Assembly: GCF_000875775.1 (NCBI RefSeq) | Contig: NZ_CP010868.1 | Location: 1,375,707 to 1,439,706, forward strand | Length of the DNA: 64,000 bases | Reading direction: 5' to 3' | From: Nitrosopumilus piranensis | GTDB lineage: Archaea > Thermoproteota > Nitrososphaeria > Nitrososphaerales > Nitrosopumilaceae | Notes under the pieces: generated by a model | Seen by the model: only the letters and a program-made list of their open reading frames with translations | Databases searched by the model: none | Told to the model about the DNA's origin: nothing | In this document: piece by piece, positions 49,370 through 58,447 of the stretch | Layout: each line of letters starts with the position of its first letter | Numbering within the stretch: the stretch's first letter is position 1 | Program-made: the position numbers and the translations under genes

Positions 49370-49420
49370 AGGATCTGATCATATTTTATGAGAACATCAT
49401 AGTTCTATATAGATCCTCAA
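49370..49420. promoter_or_regulatory. Bidirectional promoter region with an inverted AGGATC/GATCCT pair
   Basis: Between pstC (minus) and the AbrB-PhoU gene (plus) lies a palindromic TATA element CTATATAG (49406-49413). It directly overlaps TAGATCCTCA (49411-49420), whose core GATCCT pairs with AGGATC at 49370-49375. The 10-mer TGAGGATCTA (minus strand) recurs before the 52422 gene (52454-52463). It could bind a phosphate-responsive regulator; this is not proven. Confidence 0.4.
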
Positions 49421-49458
49421 CAAAATTGTAAAAAGGAAAATTTCCAAATAGAAATCAA

Positions 49459-50502
49459 TTGGAAACCGTTGAAAGTTCAAAGCAAACTAGACGTATGCAA
49501 CTCAGTGGCGGCTCTACATACATTATTTCATTACCAAAAAACTGGATAGAGGAATTAAAGATCAAAGTTGGGCAAAACGTTACAATTGTTAAGAATTCCA
49601 ATCAATCATTAACACTATTTTCAAATGAAAAGACCAACAATGGGGGGAAAACCATAGCAGTCATTCCGTCTAGTCAAAAAGAATCAGGTGAATCTATAAA
49701 AAGAAAAATAATTGCAGCATATCTTAGAGGATACAACACCATTGAGATAAAATCAAAGGGAATCAGACTTCCTACAGAACACACTAGAAATGTCAGGGAA
49801 TTAGTTAGAACAAGTATGATCGGAACTGAGATCGTGGAATCTAGTTCAGAGAAAATCTCAATTCAGATTCTAACTCGTCTTCCAGAATTATCATTTGAGA
49901 CAGCTCTCAAGAGAATGTATCTTATGGCAAGCAATATGGTAAGAGAAGCTGTTGAGAGTATTGATGAAGAAGAAGATATTCACGCAGATGAAGTGGTAAA
50001 CATGGATGATGAGGTAGACAGATTTGGATTATACATGAGACGTAACCTGGTATTAGCAGTAGAAAATGAAAACATACTACAAGACATGGGACTAAGAAAA
50101 CCATCAGATTGTCTGGGGTATAGAGCAGTAGTTACAAGAATTGAAAGGATTGCAGACCATGCAGCACATGTTGCAAAAAGAAAAAAATTCATCGAAGGAA
50201 AACTAGATACAAAGTTATTCAATAAAATTAAAAGACTATCTGAAGAATCCCTTACAGTATTTGAAGAAGCAATTACGGCAGTTCAAAATCAAGATTTCAT
50301 TAAAGGCGAAAAGGTTGCACAGAAGGTTGCAGATGTGATTGAAGATGAACGGCAGATAATGTCCAAAGTTTCAGATACAGACAAAAATTCCATTTCAATC
50401 AGATTCATTCTACAAGACCTGAGAAGAATTGCAGAATATTCAGGAGATATTGCAGAAGTAGCCATAGATGAAAATATTCAAAAAATAATCATAGAAGAGT
50501 AA
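49459..50502 (+). CDS. AbrB-PhoU fusion regulator
   Basis: The 347-residue protein joins an N-terminal AbrB/SpoVT-like DNA-binding domain (RRMQLSGGSTYIISLPKNWI, then KIKVGQNVTIV) to a C-terminal PhoU domain (residues ~135-345; RIERIADHAAHVAK and DLRRIAEYSGDIAEVAI carry the metal-binding pattern). It is divergent from the pst operon, so it probably senses phosphate state and regulates that promoter. The start is TTG at 49459. Similar fusions occur across archaea and are often called phosphate uptake regulators. Confidence 0.87.
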   Translation: METVESSKQTRRMQLSGGSTYIISLPKNWIEELKIKVGQNVTIVKNSNQSLTLFSNEKTNNGGKTIAVIPSSQKESGESIKRKIIAAYLRGYNTIEIKSKGIRLPTEHTRNVRELVRTSMIGTEIVESSSEKISIQILTRLPELSFETALKRMYLMASNMVREAVESIDEEEDIHADEVVNMDDEVDRFGLYMRRNLVLAVENENILQDMGLRKPSDCLGYRAVVTRIERIADHAAHVAKRKKFIEGKLDTKLFNKIKRLSEESLTVFEEAITAVQNQDFIKGEKVAQKVADVIEDERQIMSKVSDTDKNSISIRFILQDLRRIAEYSGDIAEVAIDENIQKIIIEE

Positions 50503-50573
50503 TTTTTAGGAAAATTTACTCATAAGTTCTTGAATTTATGATAAAAACTATCTAATTTGTCAAAAATATTACG

Positions 50574-50765
50574 ATGGAATACGATTTAACATATTATCGC
50601 TATAATTACACAGTGATAGAGTGGTTCTCTCAAGTATTGTGTTGGAAGCATGCAGGGATTGTAGATTCATCAACAGTTGCAAATGCATACATCTGGTTGA
50701 CTGCACATTTTAGCGATATTGCAGGATATGCTAGCTGTAATGCAAATCATTTAGCAACAATTTGA
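50574..50765 (+). CDS. Candidate hypothetical protein (63 aa)
   Basis: ATG 50574 gives MEYDLTYYRYNYTVIEWFSQ, then VLCWKHAGIVDSSTVANAYI. The N-terminus is very Tyr-rich; the rest is mixed. There is no signal peptide or motif. It sits in the gap between the AbrB-PhoU gene and a convergent secreted-protein gene. A TATA-like ttatgataaaaac lies about 30 bases upstream. It is possibly real, but the evidence is thin. Confidence 0.4.
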   Translation: MEYDLTYYRYNYTVIEWFSQVLCWKHAGIVDSSTVANAYIWLTAHFSDIAGYASCNANHLATI

Positions 50766-50790
50766 TAAAATAAAGAAAAAGGAAAAGAAT

Positions 50791-52422
50791 CTACTGAACG
50801 TAGAAGCCTTTACCCCAGTCTTGGGTATTTCTTAGGTCTGCAGAACTAATGTTGTTTGCAGATTCGATTTCAAACATTGCATCGTAGATTGGATTGTTTG
50901 GAGTATATCCTTGGCATTCAAAGTTAAAGATGCTTTCTAATGCAAACTTATTTTTGATGTAGCTCTCTTCGTTGTTTGGATCTGTTTCAACAGTGTAATC
51001 AGTTACTCTACAAGTAGAATAGTTAAATCCACGAACTACTTCACCATTAGAAACAATTTCTACATCAATGTCTACAAGATCTTTTAGTGCAGATCCTGCA
51101 ACACTTTGAATCTTACGATTGTTATCTACATGCTTATACAGCATTGGATAATCACCTACAATTCCTCGCAATTCCAAGGTAGGAGCTACAGTTTTTCTTG
51201 TAAACTTTTCTGCAGCAACACCCGTGTTACCGTTTTCATTGTTTACATTTTCAGTTGCAGTCAACACTTCACTTTGCTTAAACATTGAAAACTCTATTGT
51301 CTCAATGCCGTTTGCAAAGGTAAAGGTTGTAAATACATCTAGTCCTTGATCAGTATTTTGCAAAGATTCCATGTAAACATTTGAAAGTTGGGAGGTTTTC
51401 CAGATAGGAGTATCTCCATACAGTTTTTCAAAGTTTGAATTTATGGGCTTAATACCAGAGCATGTAAAGGTTAACTGATGAACAACAGCAAAGCCACTTT
51501 TTCCGGTAAAGCCTTCTTCTTTGTCAGCCTTTGTAACAATCTTAGCATCACTTACAACACATTCTCTGAAATTGAATCCTCTCAAAGTCTCCTCACCATT
51601 AGTAAACTCGACTTTAGCATCAAAGTCTATATTTGATGCATATGTCATTCCAGAGACATCTTTTGAATTCTTAATTGCTTTGTATAGTAGTGGATAATAT
51701 TCTAAAACACCTTCCACTTTAAACTCTGCAATAACATTCTCTTGAGATTCTTCATATGCTGAAACTAGGTTAAACACAGGAAATTGAATTTTTTCTGCAC
51801 CGTTATCATACATAAAAGTCACAAAAGTTTTTGTGTCCTTTGCAAACTTGAATCCAGAATCACCAAAATCAGTAAATGATACGGCAGGTTTTACAAATTT
51901 TTTATCTATATCTACACCGCTACATACAAAGTCTATCTTATCTACAACTGCAAATCCAACATCTTTGAAATAGCTTTCATAGTCGTTGGAATCCAGAGTT
52001 TCAACTTGATAGTTGTCAATTCTACAGGTGTTATAATCTATAGACATGATAGATTTGCCTTCTTTAATAAAAGCCGCATCTACGTCAAAGTATTTCATTT
52101 GATAATCAAATGCGTTGTTTGAGAATCTGTATTTGTATGCCTGATCCATTGCTTCGTGCAACAATGGTGATTTGGTAACAGTTCCTTCAACTGAGAAGGA
52201 TACGCCTGAATCACTTATGAGATTTTCACCCATATTAAAGACAGGAAATGAATACACTTCAACTCCATCTCTAAATGTAAAGGTAAGTACAGGAGTAATG
52301 TCACCAGTCATTTTGTATTTTCTATCCTCTTCTGCAAATACACTAGAAGTTGCAAAAGTAGCAAAAGCAATTGTTGCAATAATGCTAAACACTGCAATGT
52401 TTTGTACGTTTTTGATAGTCAT
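50791..52422 (-). CDS. Secreted protein with three repeated ~150-residue beta domains
   Basis: A signal peptide (VFSIIATIAFATFATSSVFA, residues 11-30) precedes three repeats starting near residues 41, 193 and 355. Each has a TFTFxxGxExxxFPVF-type strand pair, a later CRIDNYQVET-like segment (CVVSDAKIVT, CRVTDYTVET) and an end DFVCSGVDI (TFTCSGIKP, NFECQGYTP). So each repeat has two conserved Cys that may form a disulfide. I know no function. It lies between phosphate regulators and pstS and shares an upstream 10-mer with pstC, hinting at phosphate control. No membrane anchor is visible. Confidence 0.7.
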   Translation of the reverse strand: MTIKNVQNIAVFSIIATIAFATFATSSVFAEEDRKYKMTGDITPVLTFTFRDGVEVYSFPVFNMGENLISDSGVSFSVEGTVTKSPLLHEAMDQAYKYRFSNNAFDYQMKYFDVDAAFIKEGKSIMSIDYNTCRIDNYQVETLDSNDYESYFKDVGFAVVDKIDFVCSGVDIDKKFVKPAVSFTDFGDSGFKFAKDTKTFVTFMYDNGAEKIQFPVFNLVSAYEESQENVIAEFKVEGVLEYYPLLYKAIKNSKDVSGMTYASNIDFDAKVEFTNGEETLRGFNFRECVVSDAKIVTKADKEEGFTGKSGFAVVHQLTFTCSGIKPINSNFEKLYGDTPIWKTSQLSNVYMESLQNTDQGLDVFTTFTFANGIETIEFSMFKQSEVLTATENVNNENGNTGVAAEKFTRKTVAPTLELRGIVGDYPMLYKHVDNNRKIQSVAGSALKDLVDIDVEIVSNGEVVRGFNYSTCRVTDYTVETDPNNEESYIKNKFALESIFNFECQGYTPNNPIYDAMFEIESANNISSADLRNTQDWGKGFYVQ

Positions 52423-52599
52423 TGAATATCAAAATGAAATTCTATCTATAAGCTAGATCCTCATTCTATCCAATTAGAATATATCAATAGATAGCCATCG
52501 TAATGCTATATAGAGAAATTTTTTGAATATCAGTCTAAGAAGTTAGAATAAAAATTTGTAATATCAAGTTTCAAAAAATAAAAGTAAAAAGAAAAGAGT

Positions 52600-53853
52600 T
52601 TAGACTTTGAGAATTCCTTCTTTGATTAGGAATTGTAGTCCGTTGATATAGTCTTGATCAGTTATCAGTCCTTCTGACCACCATTTTGCGTTATCTCTAA
52701 TCCATTTTGGAATTTCTAATGCACCGCCATCTGCAGATGCCTGATAATCCCAAAGTACTTCACCATCATAGGTTATTTTGGATAGTCCTTGCTTTCCTAT
52801 CTCTTTGACTTTGTCAGCTAGTGGAACATACAAAAGACTAGAAGAGAATTCCTGACCATCTGTAATCATCCAGTGAATAAGGTGAATGACTGCTTTTGCC
52901 TGCTCTTTGTTTTTAGTAACTGGTTTTAGATCATCATACACAAGTAGGTATGTGAAACTAGCAAGTGGATATGAATCTGAACCAGGTGCATTTACTAGAG
53001 ATACTCCAACCCAGCTTTCTTCAGCTGCAGGTAGGGAATTTGCAACACCACTAGATGCAGCAGAGATGCTGTCTAATGTTGGTTCAATAAATGCACTTTT
53101 GTCAGCATTTTCAATGAATGCAAAACTCATTCCTGTTTGGAATGCATATGCAAGTTCAATGTATCCAATTGAGTAAGCAGTTGATTTTACAATTCCAGCA
53201 ACACCTTCATTTCCTGCAGCAGCAAGACCTGAAGGCCATGGAACAGATTTTCCTTTACCTATCTGTTCATCCCATTTTGGGCTTACAGTTGTTAGATAAT
53301 CTGTGAAGATGAAAGTTGTTCCTGAACCATCTGATCTGTGTGCAGTAACTATTTCTTTGTCAGGCAAATTCAAACCTGGATTCTCTGCAGCAATTGCAGG
53401 ATCATTCCATTTTGTAATTTCTCCCAAGAAGATTTTAGCTACAACATCTGCAGTCAGTTTTAGTCCTTTGTTTGGGACTTCAGGAAGGTTGTAAACTAGC
53501 ACTACACCGCCAATTGATTCAGGGATGTGTAATGTTCCTTTAGCTAGATCTCTTTCTTTTTCACTCATTGGTTTATCTGATGCTGCAAAGTTTACAGTTT
53601 TTTCAATGTGCTGTTTGATTCCACCGCCACTTCCAATTGATTGGTAGTTGAGATTTACATTGTTGTAAATTTTGTTGTATTCAACTCTCCACAAATCAAT
53701 GAGTGGAAAGGGAAATGTTGCACCGGCACCTGTCAAATTAAATTCAACATTTGCATCTGGGGCATCAGGCATAGAATCGGCATTTGCATTAAGAGGTGGT
53801 ACGATAGCAACTAATGTTGCGATCAAAAGTATTGATGTTATTTGTTTTCTCAT
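52600..53853 (-). CDS. pstS: Phosphate-binding protein PstS with an archaeal C-terminal surface domain
   Basis: A signal peptide (ITSILLIATLVAIVPPLNAN, residues 4-23) leads a PstS-like fold: LTGAGATFPFPLIDLW, NYQSIGSGGGIKQHIEKTV, VTAHRSDGSGTTFIFTDYLT, all phosphate-ligating. It feeds PstCAB. The last ~40 residues are an added domain, IPKWIRDNAKWWSEGLITDQ, then DYINGLQFLIKEGILKV. This W-rich domain recurs, doubled, in the protein at 63151. In PstS it may hold the protein on the cell surface. The gene has its own promoter, apart from pstCAB. Confidence 0.93.
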   Translation of the reverse strand: MRKQITSILLIATLVAIVPPLNANADSMPDAPDANVEFNLTGAGATFPFPLIDLWRVEYNKIYNNVNLNYQSIGSGGGIKQHIEKTVNFAASDKPMSEKERDLAKGTLHIPESIGGVVLVYNLPEVPNKGLKLTADVVAKIFLGEITKWNDPAIAAENPGLNLPDKEIVTAHRSDGSGTTFIFTDYLTTVSPKWDEQIGKGKSVPWPSGLAAAGNEGVAGIVKSTAYSIGYIELAYAFQTGMSFAFIENADKSAFIEPTLDSISAASSGVANSLPAAEESWVGVSLVNAPGSDSYPLASFTYLLVYDDLKPVTKNKEQAKAVIHLIHWMITDGQEFSSSLLYVPLADKVKEIGKQGLSKITYDGEVLWDYQASADGGALEIPKWIRDNAKWWSEGLITDQDYINGLQFLIKEGILKV

Positions 53854-53939
53854 TGAAAGAACATGTTTTGAAATTTATTTACAAATAGCAATCATAGATT
53901 ACGGGAAAACAAGATCACTCTATTAACTATATAGAAATT

Positions 53940-55517
53940 CTAGTCATTACAATTTAGAATGATGCTTTCTTGTGAGTCATAGCAGTTATCACTCTCAGAA
54001 CCACCATCAATCACATCAGAGCCTGAACCGCCATAAATCACATCATATCCTGATTCGCCTTTGAGGATGTCATGTCCACCATTTCCATTAATGGTGTCAG
54101 ATCCATCATTTCCAAAGATAATGTCATCGCCGTCCCCACCAAAGATACAGTCATCTCCTTCAAGACCGCTAATCACATCGTTTCCACCTAGTCCAAAGAT
54201 TAGATCATTTGCAGCAGTTCCCTCTAGATAATCGCCATCATCGGAGCCAACTACCATGTTATAGTCAGAATAAACATTTCCACATGCAAAGACGGTAATG
54301 ATTTGATAATCTTCAGCAGTATTTCCGGCATAATCAAATGCAATCCAGGTGACTTTGTTTACACCCAAAGAGAATGCTTCAGGAGCGTTATTCAAAATTG
54401 CCTTTATCCCACTATGAAAATCATGTGCAATCGCATCACCGATTGATACTGGTGTAAATAGATCAGTTGCCTCTAATTTCATATCACTTGGAGCCATGAT
54501 CGTAGGATCAATATCATCAAAGGTGTAATCTTCAGTTATTTCAGGTGCAATGATTTCTACTTTTTCAACTATCGCAGGTTCTGAGTAAAAGGGAGTTTCA
54601 AATGATTTTACCTTGTGTGCTGCAGAATCTACTACCAGTAATTCTCCGTTTGGTCCCAATGCAACATCAGTTAATCTAGTAAAGGTTTGAGATAACGGAC
54701 CGTTCTTCTCAAAGATATCTAAACGCAAATCACCATCTAGGTGAAGATACAAAACCTTGTTATTATCTGAATTTGTAACAAAAACTTTGTCTTCAGGAGA
54801 TACTGCAATTCCTTCAGGGGAAAATACATAGTCTAGTCCATTAAACTGATATGACTTTATGTGATTTCCATTAGAATCAAATTGTTCAATCTTGCGATTG
54901 CCTTTATCAGTTACATAGACATCACCGTTTTCATCAACATCAATTCCAATTGCTGTAAGAAATTGTCCTGGGCCCATTCCGCTAGTTCCAAATGATAAAA
55001 CAAATTCCCCATCAGTTGTAAATTTTTGAATTCGTTGATTGCCAGTATCTACGACATAGACACTTTCTGAATCAGCTGCAATGCCATATGGATACTTGAA
55101 CTCTCCATCATGAATTCCCTTGCTGCCCCATCCATCTACATAGGTTCCATTCATAGTAAACACTTGAACTCTATGCAAACTCTGGTCTGCAACATAAACT
55201 AAATCACCGCTTATTGCAATACCAGATGGGTAATGAAATTCACCAGGCAGTTTTCCGCTCTGTCCCCAATGAGTAATGTATTGACCATCACTTGAGAACT
55301 TTTGAATTCGTTTATTTCCTAAATCACTGACGTAAGAGTTTCCGTCCTCATCAACTGCAATAAATTCAGGATATGAAAAATATCCAGGTGTGTATATTCC
55401 AAATTCCCCCCATTCCAAAATAAAGTCATAGTCACCCAAAGCAAAAGAGTATTGAGTTAAAGTGCTAGATAGTAATATTACAGAAAAGACTGCTACAAGT
55501 GCAGGTATTGTTGTCAA
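53940..55517 (-). CDS. Secreted NHL-propeller protein with RTX-type calcium repeats
   Basis: A signal peptide ends near residue 26 (SSTLTQYSFA). Residues ~28-320 hold six NHL repeats (YVSDLGNKRIQKFSSDGQYI, YVADQSLHRVQVF, YVVDTGNQRIQKFTTDGEFV and so on), a beta-propeller. A HYR-like domain (~335-410, ending VTWIAFDYAGNTAEDYQIIT) follows. Residues ~425-510 carry RTX nonapeptides (GGNDVISGL, GGDGDDIIFGNDGSDTI, GGSGSDVIDG), which bind calcium. A cell-surface or secreted adhesion or binding role is likely; RTX repeats suggest horizontal acquisition. No enzymatic motif seen. Confidence 0.85.
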   Translation of the reverse strand: MTTIPALVAVFSVILLSSTLTQYSFALGDYDFILEWGEFGIYTPGYFSYPEFIAVDEDGNSYVSDLGNKRIQKFSSDGQYITHWGQSGKLPGEFHYPSGIAISGDLVYVADQSLHRVQVFTMNGTYVDGWGSKGIHDGEFKYPYGIAADSESVYVVDTGNQRIQKFTTDGEFVLSFGTSGMGPGQFLTAIGIDVDENGDVYVTDKGNRKIEQFDSNGNHIKSYQFNGLDYVFSPEGIAVSPEDKVFVTNSDNNKVLYLHLDGDLRLDIFEKNGPLSQTFTRLTDVALGPNGELLVVDSAAHKVKSFETPFYSEPAIVEKVEIIAPEITEDYTFDDIDPTIMAPSDMKLEATDLFTPVSIGDAIAHDFHSGIKAILNNAPEAFSLGVNKVTWIAFDYAGNTAEDYQIITVFACGNVYSDYNMVVGSDDGDYLEGTAANDLIFGLGGNDVISGLEGDDCIFGGDGDDIIFGNDGSDTINGNGGHDILKGESGYDVIYGGSGSDVIDGGSESDNCYDSQESIILNCND

Positions 55518-55588
55518 CAGATAGTCGTTTCAAAATTTCTCAAAGATCAACAGAGTTAACAATAGTTTGATTTTTTGTCAACTTTATC

Positions 55589-56374
55589 TCAAAATGGTTT
55601 GTTTACTTCACGCGTGAACACATAGCTTGCAAGCCCAACCATCACCAATACAAAGACAAAGATAATTCCAAGGCTAAGCAATACAGACACCCCTCCCTCA
55701 GAAACACCAGTCATCATCTCCCTTACAAGCAAAACTGTGTAGGTTACAGGATTGAGTTTTGCAATTGTTGCAAGCCAATCAGGAAGCAGTTCCAAGGGGA
55801 ACAGTGCAGGACTCAGCATGAACAAAGGCATTCCAAGGAAATTGATTACACCCCAAAAGGTCTCCTGAGACTTTGCAGTAGCTGCAACCATCACAGAGAT
55901 TCCTGAAAATCCTAGAGAAAACAAAATTACAATTGCCATAATCGGGGCAATCATTATTGGATTTGGAAACGTTACACCAATTGCCAAAGCAATTCCCAGA
56001 ATCAAACTAGCTTGCAGAGCTGCAATTAGAGATATTGCAGACATTTTTCCCAGTGCGATTGCAGAGCGAGAAATTGGAGATGTTAGTGCCTTGTTCATAA
56101 AACCATATCGTCTATCCCACAAGGTATTGACACCACCAAAGATGCTTGTAAAAATTGCAGTAAGAATAATGACACCCGGTGCCATAAACTCAATGTACTC
56201 ACCTTCAAAACCAACTGATTGAATTAGTGGTTGAGTTCCTGAAAACGTATTTCCAATCACTATAATCCAGATTGCAGGTTGTATTAATCGAATTAAAACA
56301 CCACTGCGGGATTTTTTGTATCGTTTTAGTTCTCTCCAAAAAATTGTATAGGTATCACACATCAAAGTATTCAT
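55589..56374 (-). CDS. ABC-2 type transporter permease
   Basis: The 261-residue permease has six hydrophobic segments and the ABC-2 pattern (FTSIFGGVNTLWDRRYGFMN, ALTSPISRSAIALGKM). It overlaps the ATPase gene by 4 bases and would form a DrrA/DrrB-like exporter. The final segments (GLASYVFTREVNKPF) end cleanly. Substrate unknown; polysaccharide, lipid or drug export are all possible. Confidence 0.88.
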   Translation of the reverse strand: MNTLMCDTYTIFWRELKRYKKSRSGVLIRLIQPAIWIIVIGNTFSGTQPLIQSVGFEGEYIEFMAPGVIILTAIFTSIFGGVNTLWDRRYGFMNKALTSPISRSAIALGKMSAISLIAALQASLILGIALAIGVTFPNPIMIAPIMAIVILFSLGFSGISVMVAATAKSQETFWGVINFLGMPLFMLSPALFPLELLPDWLATIAKLNPVTYTVLLVREMMTGVSEGGVSVLLSLGIIFVFVLVMVGLASYVFTREVNKPF

Positions 56375-57390
56375 GCACGTAACCTCTTCATTTTTGCGTG
56401 TTCTCGTTTTCGATTAAACGTTACATCATCGTCTCGAATCTCATGACCTGTATAAGATATGAATACATCATCAAGTGTGGGTTGGGTCAATGAGATAGAA
56501 GTAATCTTGATTCCAATGTCTGATGAAATTTGAAATACTTTGGGGATAACTTCAGCTCCATTTGATACAAACAAAGTGAGTTTGAAATTGTCTTCATTAA
56601 TTTTGTTAATAGGCTCTATTTTTTTGAGTTCAGATATGAAAGAGTCCCTATTGGAATCATCCTCAGTCACAATAGAGATCACTTCATTTCCCATAGCATT
56701 TTTCATGTTTTCAGGTGAATCTATCACCTGAATTTTTCCCCCATCAATTATTCCAATTCTATCGCAGAGTTGATCAGCCTCTTCCATGTAGTGGGTTGAA
56801 AGAAATATTGTCATCTCAAACTCGTCATGAATTTTTTTAATATATTCCCAAATTTTCCGTCTAGTCTGAATATCTAGCCCAACTGTTGGCTCATCAAGAA
56901 ACAAAACCTTTGGTCGATGCAACAATCCACCAGCAATATCTAGTCTCTTTCTCATACCACCTGAATAAGTTACAACTGGCTCGTTTTGTTTGTCAGATAA
57001 TTCAATTAAATCTAAAACTTCATCAATTCTAGAATCAATTTCATTTTTTGGTATGTGGTTTAGTTTTGCTTGTAACAAGAGATTTTCTCGTCCAGTAAGA
57101 TATTCATCTACTGTAGTCTCTTGCTGAACATATCCAATATTTTCTCTGACCTTTTTTGCATCAACTCTTACATCATATCCAGAAATCAAAGCTTGGCCAG
57201 ATGTAGGTTTTAGCAAAGTTGTTAGAATCATCATAGTAGTGCTTTTTCCTGCCCCATTAGGTCCAAGAAATCCAAAGATCTCACCATTCTCAACAGTAAA
57301 TGAGATATCGTCTACTGCAATGACATCACCAAATGATTTTGTCAGTGATTTTGTCTCTATGGAATGCAACACATAGATCGCATTTTTCAA
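56371..57390 (-). CDS. ABC transporter ATPase, DrrA type
   Basis: The 339-residue protein has Walker A GPNGAGKSTTMMIL, signature YSGGMRKRLDIAGGLLH, Walker B VLFLDEPTVGLD, and a ~100-residue C-terminal extension typical of DrrA/CcmA-type exporters. The true start is probably the GTG or TTG near 57372 (VLHSIETKSLTKSFGD); the ATG at 57390 adds six residues. It overlaps the permease by 4 bases. Confidence 0.9.
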   Translation of the reverse strand: MKNAIYVLHSIETKSLTKSFGDVIAVDDISFTVENGEIFGFLGPNGAGKSTTMMILTTLLKPTSGQALISGYDVRVDAKKVRENIGYVQQETTVDEYLTGRENLLLQAKLNHIPKNEIDSRIDEVLDLIELSDKQNEPVVTYSGGMRKRLDIAGGLLHRPKVLFLDEPTVGLDIQTRRKIWEYIKKIHDEFEMTIFLSTHYMEEADQLCDRIGIIDGGKIQVIDSPENMKNAMGNEVISIVTEDDSNRDSFISELKKIEPINKINEDNFKLTLFVSNGAEVIPKVFQISSDIGIKITSISLTQPTLDDVFISYTGHEIRDDDVTFNRKREHAKMKRLRA

Positions 57391-57459
57391 TTATAAATTG
57401 CTAAGTATTCAATTACTAATTCATAAAAAAATTTAAAGAGTGATTTGAGAGTATTCTTC

Positions 57460-57555
57460 ATGAAAGGGTTATGTCAAAAATGTCACTCATCAAATGTAGA
57501 TGTAGTAATTCAGGAAGGAATTCCTGTTTGTGAAAACTGTTCGAAGAAAAGCTAA
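57460..57555 (+). CDS. Zinc-ribbon microprotein (31 aa)
   Basis: ATG 57460 reads MKGLCQKCHSSNVDVVIQEG, then IPVCENCSKKS. CQKC (5-8) and CENC (24-27) form a C-x2-C-x15-C-x2-C ribbon. It stands between divergent genes with a TATA-like tttaaagag about 25 bases upstream. Function unknown. Confidence 0.55.
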   Translation: MKGLCQKCHSSNVDVVIQEGIPVCENCSKKS

Positions 57556-57588
57556 GTGATTTTTGAAAAAAGAAATTAAAAAAAGAGA

Positions 57589-58041
57589 TTATTCAAGTTC
57601 CTTGAATTCGTCTTTGGTCATTCTTAAAATGATTTTTTCTCCAATTCCCCAAATTTCTGATTTGGATAGGATCTTTGAATGCATCAATCCATCTGATACT
57701 TCGATTGATTCTAATTCATTGGTATCAGGATGTCTGTGCAATCTCTTTACTTTGCCAATCTTGCGGCCATCGATATCAATTACAGGAATTCCTGTTCGGA
57801 CAGGAGGTCTACAAAGAAGTAATTTCTCCTCAGAGAATTTGTCAATGTAATCATTTGAGAGAAAATAGTCTTTGTTGAATCCTTGGTGGATTGTAACACC
57901 AGATACGGTAAGTGTGTCTTGATTGATGTGAATGTGTTTGACTTTGCCGTACTCTATTCCTTCTCTATCTATGACTTTTTTTCCAGTAAAGGTATCTGCA
58001 GTAGCCAGGTTTGATGGCATTCCTTCTAGTTTTACGGACAT
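57589..58041 (-). CDS. PRC-barrel domain protein
   Basis: The 150-residue protein contains two PRC-barrel-like units: TGKKVIDREGIEYGKVKHIH near the N-terminus and GIPVIDIDGRKIGKVKRLHR in the second half, each a small beta barrel of the kind found in RimM and photosynthetic reaction-centre H subunits. Archaeal PRC-barrel proteins may act as adaptors (some, CdpB, bind FtsZ-associated proteins in haloarchaea). No membrane segment. Function here is not known. Confidence 0.75.
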   Translation of the reverse strand: MSVKLEGMPSNLATADTFTGKKVIDREGIEYGKVKHIHINQDTLTVSGVTIHQGFNKDYFLSNDYIDKFSEEKLLLCRPPVRTGIPVIDIDGRKIGKVKRLHRHPDTNELESIEVSDGLMHSKILSKSEIWGIGEKIILRMTKDEFKELE

Positions 58042-58129
58042 GGATTGAGGTGTTCAGATTTGCTTATCATACCAAATATCAGAAATTTCTAGCAATGGGG
58101 TTAAATTACTTGACAGAAAGAAATTACGC

Positions 58130-58447
58130 ATGAAGATTACAGAGGACTTGTTTAGGCCGGTTCTAGTAACAAAGGGAAGAAAGACAGGAAAAGAGCATGC
58201 AGTGATGCTAAGGGCTGTAAACTATAATGGAAAAATCTATTTTTCAAGACACAGACCAGATGGAGATTGGTTTCAAAATGTAATTGCAAATCCTCAAGTA
58301 AAAATTCAATACAATGATTCTGTTTTTTTAGGAAAAGCAAAACTAGTTGCAGATGAAGAGTTGGGCAAAAAAATTTCTGAGCTAAAATATCCTGGCGAAG
58401 AGAGGGCAAAAGAGAAAAGAGTAACAATAGAAGTTACTCTAGACTAA
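58130..58447 (+). CDS. Split-barrel flavin/F420-dependent oxidoreductase family protein
   Basis: The 105-residue protein resembles the deazaflavin (F420)-dependent nitroreductase/DUF385 group: PVLVTKGRKTGKEHAVMLRA, then GKIYFSRHRPDGDWFQNVIA and NPQVKIQY. Members bind F420, FMN or heme in a small split barrel. F420 is present in Thaumarchaeota, so an F420 role is plausible. It overlaps the convergent HTH gene by 4 bases. Confidence 0.7.
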   Translation: MKITEDLFRPVLVTKGRKTGKEHAVMLRAVNYNGKIYFSRHRPDGDWFQNVIANPQVKIQYNDSVFLGKAKLVADEELGKKISELKYPGEERAKEKRVTIEVTLD

